Of a stretch of 64,000 nt of DNA, positions 49,619 to 56,744 are shown piece after piece. Source of the DNA: DATMER01 sp035556715 (GTDB lineage: Bacteria; Acidobacteriota; Thermoanaerobaculia; Multivoradales; UBA5704). The stretch's first letter is position 1; each line of letters begins with the position of its first letter. The DNA lies in the NCBI GenBank assembly GCA_035556715.1, contig DATMER010000145.1, positions 142,680-206,679 on the forward strand. The letters are read 5' to 3'. The position numbers were made by a program, and so were the translations under genes. The notes beneath the pieces are model-generated. The model had not been told where the DNA came from. It did no database searches and saw only the letters and a list, made by a program, of their open reading frames with translations.

Positions 49619-49775
49619 GGGCCCTCACCCCCCGGCCCCCTCTCCCGTCTCCCCAGCCCCCTCCCCGGGAGAGGGGGAGACTTCCGTGTCTGTGCTTTTT
49701 TTGTTTTGGGTGAGCGGGGGCGCCCCTCTCCCGGGGAGGGAGGTGGGGAGGCGGGAGAGGGGACGGGGGTGAGGG
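49619..49775. repeat. Dispersed CCCTCACCCC...GGGGTGAGGG repeat inside the isoprenoid operon, copy C
   Basis: The left end CCCTCACCCCCCGGCCCC (from 49622) is mirrored by GGGGGTGAGGG (49765-49775). Inside lie CCCCGGGAGAGGGGGAG and GCCCCTCTCCCGGGGAGGG. It fills the whole gap between the HMGR and mevalonate kinase genes. The right end supplies the GTG start and the G-rich ribosome-site region of the kinase, so the repeat has become part of the gene. Confidence 0.8.
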
Positions 49776-50848
49776 CTCTTTCCGTCTCGGCCCCCGGCAA
49801 GCTGATCCTGATGGGGGAGCACGCGGTGGTCTACGGCCGCCCCGCCCTGGTGGCAGCCATCGACCTCCGTCTTACTGCAAGGCTCTCCCGTGGCTCTCCC
49901 GGCGGTGTGGAGCTGGACCTGCCCGGTCTGCGCCACGAGGAGCACCTTTCCTGGGGGGAGGTCCGCGCCTATGCCTGCGCCGCCCGCGAGCGCTGGGAGT
50001 GCTTCCGGTCCTCCGGAGACTTCCAGGAAATGCGCGGCGAGGACCCCGCGCACGTGGCAAAAGCTGCCCTGGGCGAAGCCGTGGAGGAGCTTGGGGAGCC
50101 AGCGCTGGTACCAGAAACCGGGCTCCACCTGCGGATCGATTCCGGCCTCCCCATCGGCTCGGGCTTCGGCAGCTCGGCGGCCACGGCCGTGGCGGTGATC
50201 GCCGGAGTCCTCGCCTGGCACCGAACGCCGATAGACTTCGCGCAGATAGAGCGCTTGGCCCTGGAGGTCGAGCGCAGGCAGCACGGCCATCCTTCCGGGG
50301 TTGACGGCGCCACGATCCTGCGCGGCGGCGTGCTCTGGGCGCGCAAATCGGGGAGAGAGCTGGCGATCGAGCCCGTGAACGTCCGCTCCCCCCTCCTCTC
50401 CCGGCTTCGGGTCTACCATACCGGGATGCCGCCCGAGGCCACAGGCGCCGTGGTCGCGGCCGTGCGCGGACGGAAGGAGCAGGATCCCGGCCGGATCGAG
50501 GAGGTCCTGGACCGGATCGAGGCCGCGACCATGGCTTTCCGGGCCGAGCTGGAGCGCGAGGAAGAGGACCGGGACCGCGCTTTGCATCTGATTCGCAGCG
50601 CTCAAGCGGGCCTGGAGGAGCTGGGGGTCGTTCCCGGGGAGGTCCGGGCCGCAGTGCGCGAGATCGAGGCCGCGGGCGGAGCCGCCAAGATCTCGGGGGC
50701 GGGCTCCCTGGCCGGACCGGGTGCCGGATCGCTTCTGGTTTATCATCCCGACCCCGGGGGGTTGCTCGACTGCGCCATGCTGAAGACATTTCCTTTTTAC
50801 GCCGTTCACCTCGGAGCCCCCGGGTTCCGCCAGGAGGCTGCTGGATGA
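49769..50848 (+). CDS. Mevalonate kinase-like GHMP kinase
   Basis: 359 residues from GTG 49769, inside the repeat's right end. SVSAPGKLILMGEHAVVYGRPALVAAID is the MVK motif 1. GLPIGSGFGSSAATAVAVIAGVL is the ATP loop (motif 2), and GHPSGVDGATILRGGVLW matches MVK. Motif 3 is unusual: GGAAKISGAGSLAGPGAGSLLVYHP, where the usual form is K(L/I)(T/S)GAGGGGC; here three or so extra residues separate the glycines. It phosphorylates mevalonate at C5. A phosphomevalonate kinase role is less likely because of motif 1. Overlaps the decarboxylase gene (ATGA). Confidence 0.85.
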   Translation: MRALSVSAPGKLILMGEHAVVYGRPALVAAIDLRLTARLSRGSPGGVELDLPGLRHEEHLSWGEVRAYACAARERWECFRSSGDFQEMRGEDPAHVAKAALGEAVEELGEPALVPETGLHLRIDSGLPIGSGFGSSAATAVAVIAGVLAWHRTPIDFAQIERLALEVERRQHGHPSGVDGATILRGGVLWARKSGRELAIEPVNVRSPLLSRLRVYHTGMPPEATGAVVAAVRGRKEQDPGRIEEVLDRIEAATMAFRAELEREEEDRDRALHLIRSAQAGLEELGVVPGEVRAAVREIEAAGGAAKISGAGSLAGPGAGSLLVYHPDPGGLLDCAMLKTFPFYAVHLGAPGFRQEAAG

Positions 50849-51870
50849 GCAAGACGACCGTCGCCGCTCCGGCCAACATCGCGTTCATCAAATACTGGGG
50901 GGCCCGGGACCTCGAGCGGGCCCTGCCGATGAACCCGTCCATCTCCATGACCCTCGACCATTGCGTGACCCGCTGCACCGTGGAGATCCTGGACGGCGGG
51001 CACGACGAGGTCTGGCTGAGCGAGCCCGACGGCGGCTTCGGCTCGCCGGAGGCGGAGTTCACGCGCAGGGTGGTGGAGCAGCTCGACCGCGTGCGCCAGT
51101 GGGCGGGCCGGGACGAGCCCTTCCGGGTGGCCACGCGCAACACCTTCCCGAGCGCAGCGGGGCTGGCCTCGTCGGCGTCGGGCTTCGCGGCCCTGACGCT
51201 CGCCGCGGCCGGCGCCCTCGGCCGCAAGGATGCGCCCCTCAAGGACCTCTCGCAGCTCGCCCGCCGCAGCGGCTCGGGCTCGGCCGCCCGCTCGGTCCTG
51301 GGCGGCTACGTCGAGTGGCCCGACCCCGGGGCCGGCGGGGTGGGCAGCGGCATCGACGACGAGCCGAGCTACGCCGTCCAGCTCGCCGAGGCCGGGCACT
51401 GGGACCTGCGCGACGTCATCGCGGTCGTGGAGATCGGCCCCAAGGTGGTCTCCTCCCGGGACGGGCACCGCCTCGCCCACTCCAGCCCCTACTTCACCAA
51501 GCGCCTGGAGCTCCTCCCCGAGCGCCTGCAGAAGGTCCGCGCCGCCATCGAGAGCAAGGACCTCGACATCCTCGGACCGCTCCTGGAGGAAGAAGCCGTC
51601 GACCTCCACGTCATCGGCATGACCTCGCAGCCGCCGATCTTCTACTGGAGCCCGGGCACGGTGGCGGTCCTGCGCGCCGTCCGCGAGCTGCGCCAGGAGG
51701 GGCTCTCCGCCTATGCGACCCTCGACGCCGGCGCCAACGTCCACGTGATCTGCGACACCGATTCCGAGGACGAGGTGGCCGAGCGCCTGGAAGACCTCCC
51801 CGCCGTCGGCTTCGTGATCCGCGACGGCGTGGGCGACGGCCCCGAGCACGAGACGATGCACCTCTTCTGA
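50845..51870 (+). CDS. Mevalonate 5-(di)phosphate decarboxylase; phosphomevalonate type favoured
   Basis: 341 residues. AAPANIAFIKYWGARDLERALPMNPSISMTLDH is the decarboxylase start, and SAAGLASSASGFAALTLAA the ATP loop. SGSGSAARSVLGGYVEW (Arg), VSSRDGH (Ser-Arg) and TLDAGANVHVI (catalytic Asp) are kept. In diphosphomevalonate decarboxylases the motif is IKYWGK, and the second Lys (Lys21 in the S. epidermidis enzyme) contacts the diphosphate. Here it is Ala20 (codon 50902-50904). With IPK as the next gene and no phosphomevalonate kinase, a phosphomevalonate decarboxylase that yields isopentenyl phosphate is the better reading; classical activity cannot be excluded. Confidence 0.8.
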   Translation: MSKTTVAAPANIAFIKYWGARDLERALPMNPSISMTLDHCVTRCTVEILDGGHDEVWLSEPDGGFGSPEAEFTRRVVEQLDRVRQWAGRDEPFRVATRNTFPSAAGLASSASGFAALTLAAAGALGRKDAPLKDLSQLARRSGSGSAARSVLGGYVEWPDPGAGGVGSGIDDEPSYAVQLAEAGHWDLRDVIAVVEIGPKVVSSRDGHRLAHSSPYFTKRLELLPERLQKVRAAIESKDLDILGPLLEEEAVDLHVIGMTSQPPIFYWSPGTVAVLRAVRELRQEGLSAYATLDAGANVHVICDTDSEDEVAERLEDLPAVGFVIRDGVGDGPEHETMHLF

Positions 51871-51890
51871 CCTTTTCTGACCTCTTCTGA

Positions 51891-52688
51891 ATGGCAACCG
51901 AGGTCGTTCTCCTCAAGCTGGGCGGCAGCCTGATCACCGAGAAGTCGCGGCGGGAGACGGCCCGGCCCGAAGTGATCGCCCGCCTCGCGGAGGAGATCGC
52001 CCGCGCCGCTGGAAAGATGCCGGGGCGCCTCGTCCTCGGCCACGGCAGCGGCTCCTTCGGCCACGTCGCCGCCCAGGAGCACGGCATTGCCCAGGGGCTG
52101 CGCTCCCGCGACCAGCTCCCCGGCATCTCCCGCACCCAGGAACGGGCCGCCGCGCTCCACCATCAAGTCGTCGGGCAGCTGATCGAGGCCGGCCTCGCCC
52201 CCTTCTCCATCGCGCCGTCCGGCTGCCTCGTCTTCGAGGGAGGGCAGCCGGCAGAGCTCTCCCTGGAGCCGCTCCTCCTGGCCCTGGGCAACGGCTTGCT
52301 GCCGGTCGTCTACGGCGACGTGGTCCTGGACCGCGAGCAGGGCGTGGCCATCTGCTCCACCGAGCGGATGCTGGAGACCCTGGCCCGCCGGCTCCCGGAG
52401 CAGGGCTTCCCCATCCGCCGGGTCCTCTGGCTGGGAGAGACGGACGGCGTCTATGACGCGGACGGCCAGACCATCCCGCATCTCTCCGCGAACCGCTTCG
52501 AAAAGGCCCTGAAGGCCATCGGCTCCCCCATCGGCACCGACGTGACCGGCGGCATGCGCCACCGGGTCGAGACCGCCCTCTCCCTGGCGCGGATGGGCAT
52601 CCGCTCCCTGCTCTGCAACGGGCTCACCCCGGGGCTGCTCGAAAAGGCCTTGCTGGGGGAGGCGGTGCCGGGCACGGCGATCGAGTAG
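51891..52688 (+). CDS. Isopentenyl phosphate kinase
   Basis: 265 residues. LLKLGGSLITEKSRRETARPEVIARLA is the IPK start of the amino-acid-kinase fold. LVLGHGSGSFGHVAAQEH carries the IPK-specific histidine (His58) that distinguishes it from aspartate, glutamate and uridylate kinases. SLEPLLLALGNGLLPVVYGDVVLD and ICSTERMLETLARRL continue the family pattern, then TDVTGGMRHRVETAL. It phosphorylates isopentenyl phosphate to IPP. Twenty bases after the decarboxylase. It is characteristic of archaea, plants and a few bacteria such as Chloroflexi. Confidence 0.92.
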   Translation: MATEVVLLKLGGSLITEKSRRETARPEVIARLAEEIARAAGKMPGRLVLGHGSGSFGHVAAQEHGIAQGLRSRDQLPGISRTQERAAALHHQVVGQLIEAGLAPFSIAPSGCLVFEGGQPAELSLEPLLLALGNGLLPVVYGDVVLDREQGVAICSTERMLETLARRLPEQGFPIRRVLWLGETDGVYDADGQTIPHLSANRFEKALKAIGSPIGTDVTGGMRHRVETALSLARMGIRSLLCNGLTPGLLEKALLGEAVPGTAIE

Positions 52689-52707
52689 CGGTACAATCCG
52701 CGGAGCC

Positions 52708-53664
52708 ATGGAGCCGCAACCGCAGCACACCCCGGAAGAGCTGGAGCGGCTCCTCGTCGCCTCCAGCCGGACCTTCGCCCTGGCGATCCCGCTCCTGCCC
52801 GAGCCCACGCGGCAGGAAGTGACCATCGCGTACCTCCTCTTCCGCATCGCCGACACCTTCGAGGACGCCGCGGCCTGGCCGAGCGCCCGGCGCATCGAGG
52901 CCCTGGAGCGCTTCGCCCGCCTGCTCGAGTCTCCGGACCGCGATGGGGTGCGGCGCTGGGCCGAGCGCTGGTCGGAAGACGTCCCGTGCGAGCAGCCCGG
53001 CTACCAGGAGCTGCTGGCCGAGATGCCCTACGTCTTCGACGAGCTGGGCACCCTCTCCCCGAAGGCGGTCGAGCTGATCACCTTCCACACCCTGCGCACC
53101 ACCCGCGGCATGGCCGGCTTCGTCGGCCGCGTCACCCAGGAAGGCGAGCTGCGGCTGGAGAGCCTGGCCGACCTCCGGCAGTACTGCTATGTCGTTGCCG
53201 GGATCGTCGGCGAGCTGCTCACCGAGCTGTTCCTGCTCGAGCGCCCCGGCCTCGACCCCGTGGCCGCGCCCCTGCGCGAGCGCTCCCGGCCGTTTGGAGA
53301 AGCCCTGCAGCTCGTCAACATCCTCAAGGACTCGGCCTCGGACGCCACAGCGGGGCGGCGCTACCTGCCCGAAGGAGTCGAGCGCGCCGAAGTCCTGACC
53401 CTGGCGCGGGGCGACCTGCGCACCGCGACCGATTACGTCCTCACTCTCCAGAAGGCCGGGGCCGAGCGCGGGCTCGTCGCCTTCAGCGCCCTCCCCGTCC
53501 AGCTCGCCCACGCCACCCTGGACCGGGTGGAGACCGCCGGCCCCGGCGCCAAGCTGAGCCGGCCCGAGGTCTACGCCATCCTCCACCGCCTCCAGCGCGC
53601 ACTCGACCGCAACGAGCCCGCGGTCACCGACCCATCCGAGCCCATCCCCGCGGTGTGGGGATAG
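52708..53664 (+). CDS. Squalene/phytoene synthase family protein
   Basis: 318 residues. SSRTFALAIPLLPEPTRQEVTIAYLLFRIADTFED contains the first Asp motif (D-T-F-E-D) of head-to-head prenyl synthases. The second is LQLVNILKDSASDATAGRRYLP, with NILKDSASD in place of the usual 'N(I/L)xRDxxED'. Condenses two FPP or GGPP molecules to squalene or phytoene; YCYVVAGIVGELLTELF is nearer the squalene-type branch, but this is not decisive. It follows IPK after 20 bases, ending the isoprenoid run, and suggests hopanoid, carotenoid or similar lipid synthesis. Confidence 0.88.
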   Translation: MEPQPQHTPEELERLLVASSRTFALAIPLLPEPTRQEVTIAYLLFRIADTFEDAAAWPSARRIEALERFARLLESPDRDGVRRWAERWSEDVPCEQPGYQELLAEMPYVFDELGTLSPKAVELITFHTLRTTRGMAGFVGRVTQEGELRLESLADLRQYCYVVAGIVGELLTELFLLERPGLDPVAAPLRERSRPFGEALQLVNILKDSASDATAGRRYLPEGVERAEVLTLARGDLRTATDYVLTLQKAGAERGLVAFSALPVQLAHATLDRVETAGPGAKLSRPEVYAILHRLQRALDRNEPAVTDPSEPIPAVWG

Positions 53665-53687
53665 AACCCTTTCGAGGTGAATTCACG

Positions 53688-55592
53688 ATGAAGCTCCTTG
53701 CCCTGCTGCTCCTCTTTGGTGTCCTGCCCTGGCTCATGGCCTGCGCGGACCAGCCGCGCCCGGTCACCGGGACTCAGGCAACGCCTCCGGCCGCCGCCCC
53801 CCAGCTCACGGCGGACACCCGCGACCCCCACTCCTTCTCGCATCCAGACGAAGTCGCGGTCGACCACCTGAAGCTCGACCTCAACGTCGACTTCGCCCAG
53901 AAGCAGCTCGCCGGCCGCGCCAGCCTGCGCCTCGACAACCGGTCCGGCGCCGACCGCCTCTGGCTCGACACCCGCGACCTGACCATCAACAAGGTCACCC
54001 TGGATGACGGCGCTGAAACCCAATTCAAGTTGGGCGAGCCCGTGGAGTTCCTCGGCCGGCCGCTGGAGATCCAGATCCAGCCAACCACCAAGTGGGTCCA
54101 CGTGGACTACACCACCAGCCCCGAAGCCGCGGCGCTGCAATGGCTCGAGCCCGAGCAGACCGCCTCGGGAGCGCGCCCGTTCCTCCTCACCCAGTCCCAG
54201 GCCATCCTCGCCCGCACCTGGGTGCCGATCCAAGATACCCCCGGCGTGCGCATGACCTACGAAGCCACCGTGCGGGTGCCCAAGGACCTGCTCGCGGTCA
54301 TGAGCGCCGAGAACCCGACGAAGAAGAATGCGGACGGCGTCTACCAGTTCAAGATGCCGCAGCGCATCCCCTCCTACCTCCTGGCCCTTGCGGTCGGCGA
54401 GCTGGAGTTCCGTCCCCTGGGCAACCGCGCCGGGGTCTACGCCGAGCCCACCGTGGTCGAGGCCGCCGCGTGGGAGCTGGCGGACACGCCGAAGATGATC
54501 GACGCGGCCGAGAAGCTCTACGGCCCCTACCGCTGGGGCCGCTACGACATCCTGATCCTCCCCCCGAGCTTCCCCTTCGGCGGCATGGAGAACCCGCGCC
54601 TGACCTTCGCGACGCCGACCATCCTGGCCCGCGACCGCTCGCTCGTCTCGCTCGTCGCCCACGAGCTGGCCCACTCCTGGTCCGGCAACCAGGTCACCAA
54701 CGCCACCTGGAACGACTTCTGGCTCAACGAAGGCTTTACCACCTACGTCGAGAGCCGGATCATGGAGTCCCTTTTTGGAAAGGAATACGCGGACATGCTG
54801 ACCGTGCTCGGCCGGCAGGAGCTCGGCGGCACCATTGAGGAGCTGGGGGCCGAGAGCGCCGACACCCACCTCTTCCTCACCCTGGCCGGCCGCGATCCCG
54901 ACGCGGGGATGAACGATATAGCCTACGAAAAGGGCAAGCTCTTCCTGCGCACTCTGGAGCAGGCGGTCGGCCGCGAGAAGTTCGACCGCTTCCTCCGCAC
55001 CTACTTCGACACCTTCGCCTTCCAGTCCATGGACACCCGCCGCTTCCTCGACTACCTGAAGCAGAACCTCTTCGGCGGCAGCGAGGAGAAGATGAAGGAG
55101 CTGCAAGTCGAGCAGTGGGTCTTCGGACCGGGCGTGCCCGCGAACGCGCCGCAGCTCCGCTCGGCCGCCTTCGACAAGGTGGACCAGGCCGTCGCAGCCG
55201 TCCAGCAGGGGACGCCCGCGTCCCAGCTCGACACCAAGGATTGGACCACGCACCACTGGCTGCACTTCCTGCGCAACCTGCCGAAGCCCCTGGACACCCA
55301 GAAGATGGCGGACCTCGACGCCGCCTTCAAGTTCACCAACTCGGGGAACTCGGAGATTCTGCACGCCTGGCTGATGCTCGCGATCCCGAACCGCTACGAG
55401 CCGGCGTACCCGGCCCTGGACCGGTTCCTGACCAGCATGGGCCGCCGCAAGTTCCTCAAGCCGCTGTATGAGGAGCTGGCGAAGACCCCGGAGGGGACCG
55501 AGATGGCGCTGCGGATTTATAAGAAGGCGCGGACCGGCTACCACTCGGTCTCGCGCAACACGGTGGACGAGATCCTCGACTGGAGGGGCTGA
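53688..55592 (+). CDS. M1-family metallopeptidase lipoprotein
   Basis: 634 residues from ATG 53688. Lipobox LLFGVLPWLMAC. The catalytic parts are GGMENPRLTFATPTIL (substrate exopeptidase motif), SLVAHELAHSWSGN (HExxH) and, 18 residues on, NEGFTTYVE (third zinc ligand). The M1 N-terminal beta-domain and C-terminal helical domain are complete. It resembles the leukotriene-A4-hydrolase/cold-active aminopeptidase branch. It acts on the periplasmic or outer-membrane side, releasing N-terminal residues from peptides. It follows the isoprenoid operon after 23 bases, so may be co-transcribed without a metabolic link. Confidence 0.93.
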   Translation: MKLLALLLLFGVLPWLMACADQPRPVTGTQATPPAAAPQLTADTRDPHSFSHPDEVAVDHLKLDLNVDFAQKQLAGRASLRLDNRSGADRLWLDTRDLTINKVTLDDGAETQFKLGEPVEFLGRPLEIQIQPTTKWVHVDYTTSPEAAALQWLEPEQTASGARPFLLTQSQAILARTWVPIQDTPGVRMTYEATVRVPKDLLAVMSAENPTKKNADGVYQFKMPQRIPSYLLALAVGELEFRPLGNRAGVYAEPTVVEAAAWELADTPKMIDAAEKLYGPYRWGRYDILILPPSFPFGGMENPRLTFATPTILARDRSLVSLVAHELAHSWSGNQVTNATWNDFWLNEGFTTYVESRIMESLFGKEYADMLTVLGRQELGGTIEELGAESADTHLFLTLAGRDPDAGMNDIAYEKGKLFLRTLEQAVGREKFDRFLRTYFDTFAFQSMDTRRFLDYLKQNLFGGSEEKMKELQVEQWVFGPGVPANAPQLRSAAFDKVDQAVAAVQQGTPASQLDTKDWTTHHWLHFLRNLPKPLDTQKMADLDAAFKFTNSGNSEILHAWLMLAIPNRYEPAYPALDRFLTSMGRRKFLKPLYEELAKTPEGTEMALRIYKKARTGYHSVSRNTVDEILDWRG

Positions 55593-55843
55593 TGGAAGAC
55601 CGGCACGCCGGCAAGATGCAGCGGCTCGTCGAGCGGTGCTGAACGCCCCCGGAGAGCTGGACCCCGGCGCGCGGCGGGTGATCCTCGAAGAGCGGACCGA
55701 GGGGGTTCCGCCGGCCCTGCTCCCCTACCTCGACAAACATCATCGACCGGATCGCGGACTCCTTCGGCTTCGAGGTGCTCTCTCCGGAAGAGTTCCGCAA
55801 TGCGGCCCGCTTCCTTCTGAAGATGGGCTACGGAGGGTGAAGG
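55593..55843 (+). pseudogene. Decayed carboxymuconolactone decarboxylase/AhpD-like gene
   Basis: Just after the peptidase stop, one frame gives VLNAPGELDPGARRVILEERTEGVPPALLPYLDK and, after a frameshift and loss of the middle, another gives NIIDRIADSFGFEVLSPEEFRNAARFLLKMGYGG and a stop. These are the N-terminal ('LxxPGxxDPxLRR...LPxxLxxYLxK') and C-terminal ('N.INRIAD.LGFE...F') ends of CMD/AhpD-like proteins. The central CxxC segment is absent. An early TGA (about 55641) cuts the first part. Confidence 0.6.
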
Positions 55844-55865
55844 GCGGCCACAAGGGCCGCCCCGA

Positions 55866-56744
55866 CTAGCCATCGACTCCGCCCGATGCCGGATCATCCT
55901 GCACGCGCAGGGCGCTCCAGGGGGATGCCTTCTGAGCGCCGTTGACCGCGCGCACCCGCCACTGGACCTTGAGGTAAAGCAACAGACCGTCCCGCAGATG
56001 GGTCCGCGCCGGCGGCAACGGCTGGCCCAGCGGAAGGCCGAAGACCGCGCGCCGCGGATCGCCGGGCTTGAGATCCTCGGTGGCTTTGAAGAGGATCGTC
56101 AGGTGCCGCACGACGTGCGGAGCCTGCCTCTCGAGGCGGAACTCCATCTCATAGAAGAGCTCACACTCCGGCGTCTGGTTGGTCACCTTGGTGACCGCCA
56201 GATTGAAGCCCGTGGTGTGGGCGGGGGTCTGGTCCCCCCGGCCCCACTCCAGAGGCTCCGGCGTCTGCGGCACGGGCGAGTCGTCGCAGCCCGGGTCGAA
56301 CAGGAGGGTCGCCTCGTCGAGAAGGTTGCGGGTCTTGCGGTCCCGCTCCGGGGTCGGACCCGCGCAGCCCGGGGTCCCCGGAGCGCAGTCCGGCGGCATC
56401 GGGCAGCCGCGCTCGTCTGTCGGCTGAAGGAGCGGAGTGCGGCAGTCGTCACGGCTGTCGGGGACCCGGTCGCCGTCCCGATCCTTCAGCGCCGCCACCT
56501 CGGTTCGCCAGGCCGCGTCGTCGAGGAACCGGCGCACCTTCCCGGAGCGGTCCCTCACCAGAGCCAGATACTGCTGGCCGGTCAGCCGTCCGTCGATGAA
56601 ACGTCGCGCCGCCTCCCTCAGATCCTCGTCGATCCATTGCGGATAGGGCCTCCGGTCGGGAGGGGACGGCCGGGTCCCGCCGCCGGCACAGCCAGCCAGG
56701 AACATCAGGATCAAACCCAGAGTGCCGATCGTCTTTGCGTTCAT
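55866..56744 (-). CDS. Lipoprotein with Asp-rich calcium-type repeat, partner of the phospholipase-like protein
   Basis: 292 residues from ATG 56744, overlapping the upstream stop (ATGA). Lipobox GLILMFLAGC. KDRDGDRVPDSRDDC is a thrombospondin type 3-like calcium motif. The middle is Cys- and Pro-rich, and the C-terminal half is beta-rich (ECELFYEMEFRLERQAPHVVRHLTILF; LLLYLKVQWRVRAVNGA), resembling a fibronectin/Ig-like sandwich. No enzyme motif. Probably anchored at the cell surface together with the product of the previous gene. Confidence 0.75.
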   Translation of the reverse strand: MNAKTIGTLGLILMFLAGCAGGGTRPSPPDRRPYPQWIDEDLREAARRFIDGRLTGQQYLALVRDRSGKVRRFLDDAAWRTEVAALKDRDGDRVPDSRDDCRTPLLQPTDERGCPMPPDCAPGTPGCAGPTPERDRKTRNLLDEATLLFDPGCDDSPVPQTPEPLEWGRGDQTPAHTTGFNLAVTKVTNQTPECELFYEMEFRLERQAPHVVRHLTILFKATEDLKPGDPRRAVFGLPLGQPLPPARTHLRDGLLLYLKVQWRVRAVNGAQKASPWSALRVQDDPASGGVDG

